A stretch of 64,000 nucleotides of DNA from the NCBI GenBank assembly GCA_947649615.1, contig CANSSG010000003.1:62001-126000 (forward strand), read 5' to 3'. The position numbers and the translations under genes are program-made. Under the pieces are notes generated by a model. It saw only the letters and a program-made list of their open reading frames with translations, did not search any database and was not told where the DNA came from. Source of the stretch: an uncultured Clostridia bacterium. GTDB taxonomy: Bacteria; Bacillota; Clostridia; Oscillospirales; Oscillospiraceae. Numbering within the stretch: the stretch's first letter is position 1; every line of letters begins with the position of its first letter. Shown piece after piece: positions 25,804-34,041 of this stretch.

Positions 25804-26582
25804 TCACAAAACGCATTATCCCCTGCCTGGACGTGAAGGACGGGCGGGTCGTCAAGGGAGTCAACTTTCTGGGGCTGGCGGACGTAAGCTCGCCGGTGAA
25901 GCTGGCAAGGTTTTACTCCAACTGCGGGGCCGATGAACTGGTGTTCTATGATATCACCGCTTCCGCTGAGGGGCGGGCTTTATTTACCGATATTTTGACA
26001 GAGGTTGCTTCCACCATCTTCATACCCCTGACAGTGGGCGGAGGCATCAATACCTTGGAGGATTTCGACCGTGTGCTGAAATGTGGCGCGGATAAGGTCA
26101 GCGTCAATTCCGGTGCGCTGCGCGACCCCTCTCTTATTGCCGGTGCAGCAAAAAAGTACGGCGACCAATGCGTGGTTTTGTCCGTTGACGCGAAGCGGGT
26201 GGACGGACAGTTTCGGGTTTTTGCCAAGGGCGGGCGGTTGGACACCGGGCTGGACGCCTTGGAGTGGATTCAAAGCGGCGTGGCTAACGGAGCTGGAGAA
26301 ATCGTTCTCAATAGTATCGACACCGATGGCGTAAAAAATGGATTTGATATGGAAATGCTGGAAGCGGTGTGCAGCGTTGTGGACGTACCCATAATTGCGT
26401 CGGGAGGCGCGGGATGCGCTGAGCACTTTAAAACGCTGTTCCACTCCCTGCCGAAGGTGGACGCGGGGCTGGCGGCCTCCATCTTCCACTTTGGCGAGGT
26501 GTCCATCCCTGCGTTAAAACGGGAACTGTCCGAAGATGGCATTCCTATGCGATGCGAGGAGGCGCGGTATGTGCAAGATTGA
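25800..26582 (+). CDS. hisF: imidazole glycerol phosphate synthase, cyclase subunit
   Basis: The 260-residue TIM barrel has IIPCLDVKDGRVVKGVNF, FYDITASAEGRALF, PLTVGGGINTLEDFDRVL and VLNSIDTDGVKNGFD. It makes IGP and AICAR from PRFAR with HisH ammonia. It starts at GTG (25800), overlapping the hisA stop by 4 nt, with GGAGG 6 nt upstream. The HisA relationship is evident from the shared half-barrel motifs. Confidence 0.95.
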   Translation: MITKRIIPCLDVKDGRVVKGVNFLGLADVSSPVKLARFYSNCGADELVFYDITASAEGRALFTDILTEVASTIFIPLTVGGGINTLEDFDRVLKCGADKVSVNSGALRDPSLIAGAAKKYGDQCVVLSVDAKRVDGQFRVFAKGGRLDTGLDALEWIQSGVANGAGEIVLNSIDTDGVKNGFDMEMLEAVCSVVDVPIIASGGAGCAEHFKTLFHSLPKVDAGLAASIFHFGEVSIPALKRELSEDGIPMRCEEARYVQD

Positions 26583-27222
26583 TGATTTGAAATTTGATGC
26601 GAATGGGCTGATTCCTGCCGTCGTGGTAGACGCGGGGAGCAAAAAAGTACTCACTTTGGCTTATATGAACAGGGAAAGTCTGGAAATTTCCATGCGGGAA
26701 GGGCGTACCTGCTTCTGGTCGCGTTCCAGGCAAACGCTGTGGCGCAAAGGGGAAACCAGCGGGAACGTACAGTATATCGTGGATATTACCGCCGACTGCG
26801 ACCGGGATGCCTTGGTGGTTGCGGTGGATAAAACCGGCCCGGCCTGCCACCTGGGGACGGACTCTTGTTTCAATACCCCGCTGTTTGAGAGCGGCCGGGC
26901 TGCGCCCTTCTCTGTAAAAGGGCTGTATGCCCTGCTGGAAGGGCGGAAGGCTTCGCTGCCGGAGGGTTCCTATACTACCTACCTTTTCCAAAAGGGGCTG
27001 GATAAGATTCTGAAAAAGGTGGGCGAGGAATCTACCGAGGTCATCATTGCCGGTAAGGCGGAGGATCGGGCGGAAACAGTTTACGAAATCGCGGACTTGA
27101 TGTACCACGTTATGGTTCTCATGGTGGAAATGGGCATCTCTGTGGAAGACGTGACCGCCGAGCTAGCTTCCCGGCACATCATCGACCACAAGGTAAAACA
27201 GGAAAAGGCGGCCAGACAGTAA
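26569..27222 (+). CDS. hisIE: bifunctional phosphoribosyl-AMP cyclohydrolase/phosphoribosyl-ATP pyrophosphatase
   Basis: The 217-residue fusion has a HisI half (VLTLAYMNRESLEISM, CFWSRSRQTLWRKGETSG, zinc residues in DITADCDRDAL and CHLGTDSCF) and a HisE half from about residue 118 (LDKILKKVGEESTEVIIAGK, YEIADLMYHVMVLM). It carries out steps two and three of the pathway. The ATG at 26569 has GAGGAGG upstream and overlaps hisF by 14 nt. It closes the his cluster. Confidence 0.95.
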   Translation: MCKIDDLKFDANGLIPAVVVDAGSKKVLTLAYMNRESLEISMREGRTCFWSRSRQTLWRKGETSGNVQYIVDITADCDRDALVVAVDKTGPACHLGTDSCFNTPLFESGRAAPFSVKGLYALLEGRKASLPEGSYTTYLFQKGLDKILKKVGEESTEVIIAGKAEDRAETVYEIADLMYHVMVLMVEMGISVEDVTAELASRHIIDHKVKQEKAARQ

Positions 27223-27308
27223 AAAACGGAAAATAGTGGACTTTTTGCAGGAAATGCGGTATACTTGTCCTATCTGTCCGGCGCATCGGACGGAAAGGGA
27301 GGTTTGCT

Positions 27309-27536
27309 ATGAAATTGGGCCGGGTCAGACTGCTGATGGTGGTGCTTTCCGCGCTGGCGCTGCTGCTGTTTCCTGTTGCCAGTATGCTGAAAAGCGAGTT
27401 GATAATGTACGGGGCGCTGTTGTGCTTCGTCCTGTCGGCGCTGGTCTGGTACGGCTTCTTCCGCTGCCCACACTGCCATAAATTTTTGGGGCAGTCTACC
27501 AAAACTGTCTGCCCACACTGTAAAAAAAGACTGTGA
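27309..27536 (+). CDS. small membrane protein with C-terminal zinc ribbon
   Basis: The 75-residue protein has two membrane segments (about residues 7-25 and 31-49) and a cytoplasmic zinc ribbon CPHCHKFLGQSTKTVCPHC. I do not recognise a family function. GGGAGG is 6 nt upstream of the ATG. It sits between hisIE (87 bp gap) and ispE (18 bp gap), so it is probably transcribed with ispE. Confidence 0.8.
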   Translation: MKLGRVRLLMVVLSALALLLFPVASMLKSELIMYGALLCFVLSALVWYGFFRCPHCHKFLGQSTKTVCPHCKKRL

Positions 27537-27553
27537 GCAAGGAGGCGCCTGCT

Positions 27554-28408
27554 ATGTCCGGCGTTGAGTACGCGTACGCAAAATTGAACCTCGCCCTGGA
27601 TATTTTGGGCAAACGAGAAGACGGCTACCATGACCTGCGCATGGTCATGCAGTCTATCGGGCTGGCAGATGAAATCACAGTCTCGCCCAGGGCCGGGGCG
27701 GGGACGGAGGTGGGAACGGACCTTCCCTACCTGCCGAAAGGCGATGGGAATATCGCCGCAAAGGCTGCGGCACAGTTCTTTGCAGCGACCGGGCTGCCCC
27801 CTGTAGGGCTGGCAATCGGCATTAAGAAACGCATCCCGGTCTGTGCCGGCATGGCCGGAGGAAGCAGCGACGGCGCGGCGGTGCTTCGCGTCCTGCGGCG
27901 GGTATACGCGCCGCAGCTTCCAGATTATGACCTGGAGAAAATCGGCGCACAGGTGGGCAGCGACGTCCCCTTCTGCGTAAGGGGCGGTACGATGCTGGCG
28001 GAAGGGCGGGGGGAACGGTTGTCCGTCCTGCCCCCGCTCCCCCCCTGCTGGCTGGTGGTTTGCAAGCCCGCGTTTTCTATTCCTACGCCGGAACTTTTTG
28101 CTAAGGTGCAGGTGAAAAAGCTACGCTGCCACCCGGATGTCCCAGGGATGGTCCGGGCGTTGGAGCAGAAGGATTTGGAGGGCATCGCCCGCCGGATGTA
28201 CAATGTGTTTGAGGACGTGCTGCCCCGGAAATACCAGCAGGTGTTTGAAATCAAAAGTACGCTGCTGGGGCTTGGCGCAATGGCGGCGTCTATGACAGGC
28301 AGCGGGCCTACTGTGTTCGGCCTGTTCCGGGAGCAGGATGAGGCCGCCAGCGCCGCAGAGTCGCTGGCAACGCAGTATCCGTCTGTATTTTTGTGCAGGC
28401 CGGTTTGA
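27554..28408 (+). CDS. ispE: 4-diphosphocytidyl-2-C-methyl-D-erythritol kinase
   Basis: The 284-residue GHMP kinase begins with the IspE pattern YAKLNLALDILGKREDGYHDL and carries the ATP loop IPVCAGMAGGSSDGAAVLR and the closing MAASMTGSGPTVFGLF. It acts in the MEP isoprenoid pathway. The ATG at 27554 follows AAGGAGG. An in-frame GTG at 27533 overlaps the previous gene and lies before the ribosome site, so it is rejected. Confidence 0.95.
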   Translation: MSGVEYAYAKLNLALDILGKREDGYHDLRMVMQSIGLADEITVSPRAGAGTEVGTDLPYLPKGDGNIAAKAAAQFFAATGLPPVGLAIGIKKRIPVCAGMAGGSSDGAAVLRVLRRVYAPQLPDYDLEKIGAQVGSDVPFCVRGGTMLAEGRGERLSVLPPLPPCWLVVCKPAFSIPTPELFAKVQVKKLRCHPDVPGMVRALEQKDLEGIARRMYNVFEDVLPRKYQQVFEIKSTLLGLGAMAASMTGSGPTVFGLFREQDEAASAAESLATQYPSVFLCRPV

Positions 28409-28450
28409 TGCCTGGGGTTAAAAATTTTTTTCAATTGATGAATAATTCCA

Positions 28451-28502
28451 AAAAATTCCGTCCATAATGGAACTAATCACTCCAAAATGGACGGAAATTT
28501 TT
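28451..28502. terminator. terminator-like inverted repeat after ispE
   Basis: TTCCGTCCAT (28456-28465) and ATGGACGGAA (28487-28496) pair perfectly around a 21-nt loop. Flanking A5 and T5 runs make it look like a terminator in both directions. It probably ends the his-ispE transcript. The next start codon follows the T-run at once. Confidence 0.7.
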
Positions 28503-28727
28503 ATGAAATTGCGTAATAAAATGCTGATATCCCTGTTGGCCGGCCTGCTGGCCATGCTGCTTTTCAGTACGCCTATGTGGTGGGGCGTCGTCTTCTCCCC
28601 GCTCTCCCAGCCTTTGACCACCGCAGAGCTGTCCGAGGACGGCGACGGCATCCGCTGGGAATCCGGCGGCATCGTGCTGCGGTTTAAATCTCTCGATCTT
28701 CTCTTTTCCTTCCTCCATCTGTCATAA
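28503..28727 (+). CDS. hypothetical small membrane protein
   Basis: A 74-residue frame has a charged N-terminus (MKLRNK) and one hydrophobic segment (MLISLLAGLLAMLLFSTPMWWGVVF), then a polar tail. No family is recognised. There is no clear ribosome site, and the start lies directly after a terminator stem; an alternative ATG at 28467 sits in the loop. It may not be expressed, or only when the terminator is read through. Confidence 0.4.
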   Translation: MKLRNKMLISLLAGLLAMLLFSTPMWWGVVFSPLSQPLTTAELSEDGDGIRWESGGIVLRFKSLDLLFSFLHLS

Positions 28728-28729
28728 GC

Positions 28730-28770
28730 GCAAAATGCCTGCGGAGTAAAAAACCCCGCAGGCATTTTGC
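28730..28770. terminator. 15-bp bidirectional terminator-like stem
   Basis: GCAAAATGCCTGCGG (28730-28744) and CCGCAGGCATTTTGC (28756-28770) are exact reverse complements with an 11-nt A-rich loop. It separates the plus-strand his-ispE block from the convergent degV-type gene. Confidence 0.75.
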
Positions 28771-28808
28771 ATATCACGCCGCTTTCAGAAGCCCTTGCGG
28801 CGAACAAA

Positions 28809-29642
28809 TCAATAGGCGGTGATGATGCCGCCGTCGTCCGCGTACACCGTGGAGATGCCGCCGGTGGGGACAATCAGAATCTCTCCAAAACGGCACCGCT
28901 TTTGGAGCAAATCCTTCACATACTCCGCCCGCTCCTGGCAGTTGCAGTGGGCAATCATCAGACGGCGGCCCGCATGTTCCTCGTCGTCGGCCATGCGGGA
29001 AACCATCCGGGCTAACGTCTGACGGATGGATAGGCCCTGGCCCAGCTTCTCAATGTCCCCCTCCCGGGTCGCGCCGCACAGCAGCTTTACCCGCAGCGCA
29101 CCCGTTACAAGAGCCTGCATCCGGGTCAGACGGCCGTTTTTGCGCAAATTGTCCAGATTTTCCAGCACGAAGAGGGTTTTCATCCGGTCTATATATTTCT
29201 CCACCTGCTCCACTACCGCCCCAAAGGACAGGCCGCGGGACGCCAGCTCACGTACCAGCAAGGCAATCTGCGCCTGCCCTACGGACGCGGAACGAGAGTT
29301 GAACACATGGACGTTCCCTGTGCCTCCCTCCTCCCGGTAGATGGCGCGGGCCTGCATGGCCGCGTTATAAGAGCCGGAAAGCTGGCCGGACAGGGTCACT
29401 ACATAGCTGTCGCCCCCTTCCAGGAATTGCTCTAAATACATGGACGGCGACGGGCAGGCCGTCTTCGGTGCGTCGGGCCACGCCTTCATCTTTTGCAGCA
29501 GTTCGCCCTGCCGGAAATCCGGGCCGTCTACTACGGTCTCCGCGCCGATTTGGATGCTTAGGGGTACCTTTTTCACATGGGGGTCCGCCACCAGCTCCGG
29601 GGGCAGGTCTGTGCAGCTATCGCAGATCAATCTATATGTCAT
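28809..29642 (-). CDS. DegV-family fatty-acid-binding protein
   Basis: The 277-residue protein has the DegV pattern: LICDSCTDLPPELV, VPLSIQIGAETVVDG, KTACPSPSMYLEQF, VVTLSGQLSGSYNAAMQAR, VFNSRSASVGQAQIAL and LENLDNLRKNGRLTRMQAL. DegV/FakB proteins bind a fatty acid for the FakA kinase, but many paralogues have no proven role. No fakA is in the window. GAGGCGG precedes the ATG at 29642. Confidence 0.9.
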   Translation of the reverse strand: MTYRLICDSCTDLPPELVADPHVKKVPLSIQIGAETVVDGPDFRQGELLQKMKAWPDAPKTACPSPSMYLEQFLEGGDSYVVTLSGQLSGSYNAAMQARAIYREEGGTGNVHVFNSRSASVGQAQIALLVRELASRGLSFGAVVEQVEKYIDRMKTLFVLENLDNLRKNGRLTRMQALVTGALRVKLLCGATREGDIEKLGQGLSIRQTLARMVSRMADDEEHAGRRLMIAHCNCQERAEYVKDLLQKRCRFGEILIVPTGGISTVYADDGGIITAY

Positions 29643-29733
29643 TTCTAAAACCGCCTCAAGTAATATGGTTAATTAGATTATATCTTGTTTCAACAAAATG
29701 TCAACCCTCTATTCACAAGAAGCAGAAGAAATC

Positions 29734-29778
29734 CTGGCAGCATGCCAAATCAGAAATTTGCGTTTGGCATGCTGCCAG
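29734..29778 (-). terminator. 16-bp terminator after adenine deaminase gene
   Basis: CTGGCAGCATGCCAAA (29734-29749) and TTTGGCATGCTGCCAG (29763-29778) are exact reverse complements with a 13-nt loop, followed on the minus strand by a T-rich tract (ATTTCTTCT). It lies 10 nt past the stop at 29789. Confidence 0.85.
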
Positions 29779-29788
29779 CCTGCGGCCC

Positions 29789-31516
29789 TTACACATACTG
29801 CTGCTTCGCTACGTCAATCACGCCCCGGGTTGTCAGGCGAAGAGTCGGAATCACCGGCAGGGACATAAAGCTGAGGGTCATGAACGGGTCAATCGCACGG
29901 CTCACGCCCAGGGCAAAGGCCGCGTCCTTGGCGCGCTCCAAGGCGGTATTTACCTCCTCCAAGGTGCCGTCGCTCATCAGGCCTGCGATGGACAGCACAA
30001 CCTCGCCCTTGATCCGGCCGTCCTCCATCACTACGATGCCCCCCTTGTTCTCCGCTATCCGGTTGGCGGCGGCGGCCATGTCCTCCTCATTAGCTCCCAC
30101 TACAATAATATTATGGGAATCGTGGGAGACGCTGGTGGCTATTGCGCCGCGCTTTAAGCCGTAGCCCTGCAAATAGCCTATGCCGATGTGGTGCGTATTC
30201 TTGTGGCGCTCCACTACCGCAATCTTCAGAATGTCCCACTCTGGGTCAATGTGGTCGGAATAGCCCTGGTCTACCGTGACGATTTCCCCAGGCACCATGC
30301 CGATGATGCCCCGAGGACGGCGTTCCGCAAAGTCCGCCGCCGACAGGCGGGCCAGGTGGAAGGTGTCGTGGGCCTTTTCCGCCAGGTAAGGGTCAATCTC
30401 CGGGGCTTCAAAATCGCGGACGGTTTTGCCGTCGTATAACTCCTCCCCTTTTTTGAACACCTGCAAAATGTTAAAGTCGTTAAAGTTGTCGATAACCACA
30501 AAGTCTGCTAAGTACCCAGGCGCAATCGCGCCCCGGTTGTTCAGAAGATAGTAGCGCGCCGCGTGGTGGCAGGCTACCTTTACCGCCAAAATGGGGTCTG
30601 CACCCCGGCGGATGGCTTCCCGGACGTTGTAGTCGATGTGGCCCTTTTCCAGCAGGTCGCTGGGGTGCTTGTCGTCGCAGCAGAACATGCAGCGGTCCGC
30701 GTATTTCTCCGTTAAAAGGGGCATCAACGCCTGCAAGTTCCTGGCGGCGGTTCCTTCGCGGATCATGATGAACTGCCCGCGCTCCAGCTTGGCGATGGCG
30801 TCGGCGGGGTCCGAGCATTCGTGGTCGGAATACACGCCGGCCGCCACATAGGCGTTGAGGTCGTTCCCTGCCAGGCCCGGGGCGTGGCCGTCAATCTTCT
30901 TGTGGTGGGCCTGGGCGGCTACAATCTTTTCTATCACCTGCGGGTCTGCGCCAATGACGCCGGGGTAGTTCATCATCTCCGCAAGGCCCTGGACGCGCGG
31001 ATGGTCGTAGAAGGAATCTACCGTACGGTAATCCAGCACCGCCCCGCTCTCGTCCATGGGGGTTGCGGGAACGCAGGAGGGCAGCATAAAGCGCACGTCT
31101 ACGGGCAGGCCTTCCGTGGCTTGCAGCATATACTCAATGCCGTCGGCCCCCATGACGTTGGCAATCTCATGGGGGTCTGTGACCACGGTGGTAGTCCCGT
31201 GGGGCAGGACCGCTTTTACAAATTCCTTCGGAGAGACCATGGCGCTTTCCAAATGGATATGGGCATCAATAAAACCGGGAAGGACGATCTTGCCTGACAT
31301 ATCAAACGCTGCCCTTCCCTCATACTCCCCTATGCCGACAATCAGGCCCTCCGCCACCGCAATATCGCCATGGCAAAGTTCGTTGGAAAAAACGTTTAAA
31401 TAGGTCGTGTTCTTCAGCACCAGGTCGGCCTTCTCCCTCCCTGCCGCTACTTCTACAATCCGCAGCTTCTTATTTAGTTTTCGGTTGATCCTGCCGGTAT
31501 AGCTCTCAGCGCCCAT
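29789..31516 (-). CDS. ade: adenine deaminase
   Basis: The 575-residue amidohydrolase has the metal motif GFIDAHIHLESAMVSPKEF, TTTVVTDPHEIANVMG, CVPATPMDESGAVLD, VIGADPQVIEKIVAAQAHHK, GVYSDHECSDPADA and the C-terminal SHDSHNIIVVGANEEDM. It deaminates adenine to hypoxanthine for purine salvage. Length and order match the long Ade family. AGGAGG is upstream of the ATG. It is probably a single-gene unit, 147 bp from the DegV gene, with its own terminator. Confidence 0.94.
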   Translation of the reverse strand: MGAESYTGRINRKLNKKLRIVEVAAGREKADLVLKNTTYLNVFSNELCHGDIAVAEGLIVGIGEYEGRAAFDMSGKIVLPGFIDAHIHLESAMVSPKEFVKAVLPHGTTTVVTDPHEIANVMGADGIEYMLQATEGLPVDVRFMLPSCVPATPMDESGAVLDYRTVDSFYDHPRVQGLAEMMNYPGVIGADPQVIEKIVAAQAHHKKIDGHAPGLAGNDLNAYVAAGVYSDHECSDPADAIAKLERGQFIMIREGTAARNLQALMPLLTEKYADRCMFCCDDKHPSDLLEKGHIDYNVREAIRRGADPILAVKVACHHAARYYLLNNRGAIAPGYLADFVVIDNFNDFNILQVFKKGEELYDGKTVRDFEAPEIDPYLAEKAHDTFHLARLSAADFAERRPRGIIGMVPGEIVTVDQGYSDHIDPEWDILKIAVVERHKNTHHIGIGYLQGYGLKRGAIATSVSHDSHNIIVVGANEEDMAAAANRIAENKGGIVVMEDGRIKGEVVLSIAGLMSDGTLEEVNTALERAKDAAFALGVSRAIDPFMTLSFMSLPVIPTLRLTTRGVIDVAKQQYV

Positions 31517-31661
31517 AGAGGAAGCCTCCTTTTGTGGTATTTGATGCTTTTTCTTGAAAATGGATAAAAAGAATAGGCTGCATTGTTTGCGGCCTTTTTG
31601 TTATTATAGCATAAAGCGCAGGCTTTGTCTACTAAATTTTATGGGTATTTTCCCAGCGCGG

Positions 31662-31690
31662 AAAAGAGACGGCTCCGCGGGAGCCGTCTC
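31662..31690 (-). terminator. superoxide dismutase gene terminator
   Basis: GAGACGGCTCC (31666-31676) and GGAGCCGTCTC (31680-31690) make an 11-bp stem with a 3-nt loop, followed by TTTTC on the minus strand, 7 nt beyond the stop at 31698. Confidence 0.85.
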
Positions 31691-31697
31691 CTTTCCA

Positions 31698-32336
31698 TCA
31701 GCCCACCGGCGCGCCCGCCAGGGCGTCCAGGTAACGCTGCTCCGCTTTGTTCCAGTCGATGAGGGAAAACCAAGTGTCTACATAAGCCGCTTGGTCGAAA
31801 TGCTGTACCGGCAGATAGGCGTGTTCCCACATGTCCAGGATGAGTACCGGCGCCACCGAATCCAAAGGCAAAACTTCATTGTTGGGCGTGGTGGCGATAT
31901 GTATGCCTTTGCCCCCCTCCGCCGCCAGCCAGACCCAGCCGGACCCTATCAACCCTTGGGCCGCTTCCGTTAGGAGCTGCCGGAATTGGGGCATGGACCC
32001 GTAGGTCGTTATGAGCTCCTCCGTCAGACGGTTATGGGGCGGCTGGCCCGCCTTGCAGGCTATGCCGTCAAAAAACAGTTGGTGGTTATATACCGCCCCA
32101 GCCGCATTTTTCAAGCGGTTGAGTTGGGCCGTGGGCAGGTTGTAGTCCTCTGTTACCAACTGCCGCAGGCTGCGGTCCGTCAGGCGGTGGCGGACCACCA
32201 GACGGTTCAGTTCATAGACCGCATCCGCGTAGAATTGGTCATGGTGATAATATAACGTGTTGGCGTCACAGTGGGGCATCAACGCCACGTAGCCGTATGG
32301 CAGCGGGGAGAGTTGAAAGGGAAAATATTGCTCCAT
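31698..32336 (-). CDS. Fe/Mn superoxide dismutase, divergent
   Basis: The 212-residue protein follows the Fe/Mn SOD layout. Putative metal ligands are His in NTLYYHHDQFYADAV, His in GAVYNHQLFFDGI, and Asp and His in LILDMWEHAYLPV. GSGWVWLA is the conserved core strand and FSLIDWNKAEQRY the usual end. The insert GQPPHNRLTEELITTYGS and the substitution NHQLFFDGI for the usual NHxxFWxxL make it atypical. It would remove superoxide on oxygen exposure. AAAGGAGG precedes the ATG at 32336; an upstream in-frame Met at 32384 lies before it. Confidence 0.85.
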   Translation of the reverse strand: MEQYFPFQLSPLPYGYVALMPHCDANTLYYHHDQFYADAVYELNRLVVRHRLTDRSLRQLVTEDYNLPTAQLNRLKNAAGAVYNHQLFFDGIACKAGQPPHNRLTEELITTYGSMPQFRQLLTEAAQGLIGSGWVWLAAEGGKGIHIATTPNNEVLPLDSVAPVLILDMWEHAYLPVQHFDQAAYVDTWFSLIDWNKAEQRYLDALAGAPVG

Positions 32337-32405
32337 GCCAAACCTCCTTTTATAGTCGAAGCGGTTGAAAATCTGAAAAAGCATATTTACGCGTTTTCAA
32401 CTGCG

Positions 32406-32434
32406 TTGACTAGACAATCGTACCATAGTATATG
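32406..32434 (+). promoter_or_regulatory. possible promoter of the sigma factor unit
   Basis: TTGACT (32406-32411), 17 bp and TATATG (32429-32434) lie about 120 bp before the sigma factor start, in the divergent region facing the superoxide dismutase gene. Confidence 0.45.
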
Positions 32435-32554
32435 GGCGGCACAGGCGGAGGGTGCGGAAAATTTTTTCCCCAGAACTGCAACCAAAGCAGGAGTTTTGCA
32501 GTCTTTATAGGTGAAAGCTAGTTTTCAACAGATACACGGAAAGGAGGGCTGTCC

Positions 32555-33100
32555 ATGACGGGCCAAGAACTGACAGACCTATATTTCGCCCGTTCCGAAC
32601 AGGCCGTGGAAGCTACCCAGGCCGCTTACGGCGCCTACTGCCGCGCCATCGCCTTGGGAATCCTGGGCTGCGAAGAGGACGCGGAGGAATGCTTATCGGA
32701 CGTGTGGCTGCGGGTGTGGAACGCTATCCCGCCGGAACGGCCCGAACACTTTAAAGGTTGGCTGGCCGCAGTAACGCGGAATCAGGCCCTTACCCTGCGC
32801 CGGAAACGGGCCAGGCAGCCGCAAACAGTGGACGACGCCGCGCTGGAGCTGGCGGTGGACTTGGGCGGCGGACCGGCTGAGGACTTGGAGGGAAAGGAGC
32901 TGGGGCGGCTCATCTCCCAATTCCTGGCCGGCCAGCCGGAGGCAAACCGGAACCTGTTCCTGCGCCGGTACTGGTATGGCGACACCGTGGAAGAAGCCGC
33001 GCGGCGGGCCGGGTGGAGCGTGGGGCGGGCTAAGTCCGGGCTGCACCGGATGCGGAAAAAGCTGCGGGATTATCTGATAAAGGAGGATTATTTGTTATGA
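32555..33100 (+). CDS. ECF-type sigma-70 family RNA polymerase sigma factor
   Basis: The 181-residue protein has region 2 (YGAYCRAIALGILGCEEDAEECLSDVWLRVWNAIPP, split here as a helix pair) with the FKGWLAAVTRNQALTLRRK core-binding end, and region 4 (FLRRYWYGDTVEEAARRAGW, then SVGRAKSGLHRMRKKLRDYL). It overlaps the next gene by 4 nt, so the two are co-translated, as sigma and anti-sigma pairs usually are. The signal and the regulon are unknown. GGAGG lies upstream of the ATG. Confidence 0.9.
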   Translation: MTGQELTDLYFARSEQAVEATQAAYGAYCRAIALGILGCEEDAEECLSDVWLRVWNAIPPERPEHFKGWLAAVTRNQALTLRRKRARQPQTVDDAALELAVDLGGGPAEDLEGKELGRLISQFLAGQPEANRNLFLRRYWYGDTVEEAARRAGWSVGRAKSGLHRMRKKLRDYLIKEDYLL

Positions 33101-33993
33101 AACAGGAGCAAATTATGGACGCTATGAACTATATCGACCCCGCCCTGGTGGAAGCGGCGGACTGCTGCGGACCGGAAGTCCGCCGGAAAAAGTGGCGGAA
33201 GCCTGTGCTGATCGCGGCCTGCCTGTGCCTTGCGCTGGCGGGGACGGCGTTGGCGGCGGAGTTGGCGGGGGTGCGCATTAGTTGGACTGGTCCCGATTCC
33301 GAGGAGTGGCTGAAAGAAAATGACGTGGCTTATACGGTGGAGAACAGGCTGGCCTATTTCCCGCTGGACAGCTTTTCAGCGGAGATTACCACGCTTTCGT
33401 CCGAGGTGCAGAACAAAACAGTTTCCTGGCCGTTTGTGTCCTGGGATGAGTTGGAGGAGTATCTTGGAAGGAATGTCTTGGATAACACCGTGTTGGATGA
33501 AGCAGCCAGAGGCCCTGATATTACGTTCCAGGGAAGCAGGGGAAAAAGGACAAATATTTTGCTGATGGCGCATTTCAACGATCAAGGGTTGGCTTGTATT
33601 ACGGCCAATAGCAATCATCTGATTGACGGCATCCAAATAGGAGCCGGCGTGCAGCTTTATACAGAACTGATGCAGACGCCTGTGGAAGCGAGAGGCGGCC
33701 AAGACCCAGGTATTGTGACCGCAAACGAGGGAGAAGAATTTTCGTTTGCGGAAGTTTATACAACCCCAAACGGAGTGGAAGCCACTATAACGCAAAAAAC
33801 AGATGCAAGCAGCGGCATCAGGGAAACATATGCTTATTACGCACATTTTAATGTCAATGGGGTTGGTTTTTATGTGACCGCAGAGTGCTACCCTGTTGAT
33901 TATACGCCGGAGACGCTGCCTGATGACCCCGCCTACACGCTGTCTGTCTTAAAAGAAGTGCTGGACGGCTTCGTGTTTGAACCTGCCGCGTAA
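33097..33993 (+). CDS. single-pass membrane protein, probable anti-sigma or sensor partner
   Basis: The 298-residue protein has a short cytoplasmic part (residues 1-36, basic end RRKKWRKP), one membrane segment (about 37-54, VLIAACLCLALAGTALAA) and a large outer domain with no Cys pairs. The topology and the 4-nt overlap with the sigma factor gene fit a regulator that holds the sigma factor until a signal arrives. No zinc anti-sigma motif (HxxxCxxC) is seen, although CC occurs at about residue 23. The outer domain is not recognised. Confidence 0.65.
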   Translation: MKQEQIMDAMNYIDPALVEAADCCGPEVRRKKWRKPVLIAACLCLALAGTALAAELAGVRISWTGPDSEEWLKENDVAYTVENRLAYFPLDSFSAEITTLSSEVQNKTVSWPFVSWDELEEYLGRNVLDNTVLDEAARGPDITFQGSRGKRTNILLMAHFNDQGLACITANSNHLIDGIQIGAGVQLYTELMQTPVEARGGQDPGIVTANEGEEFSFAEVYTTPNGVEATITQKTDASSGIRETYAYYAHFNVNGVGFYVTAECYPVDYTPETLPDDPAYTLSVLKEVLDGFVFEPAA

Positions 33994-34002
33994 ATGGAAG
34001 CA

Positions 34003-34037
34003 GACCTGGACGGGCAAGCCGTCCAGGTCCGCTTTTT
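34003..34037 (+). terminator. sigma unit terminator
   Basis: GACCTGGACGG (34003-34013) and CCGTCCAGGTC (34019-34029) form an 11-bp stem with a 5-nt loop, followed by CGCTTTTT, 10 nt after the stop codon at 33993. Confidence 0.9.
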
Positions 34038-34041
34038 ACGC

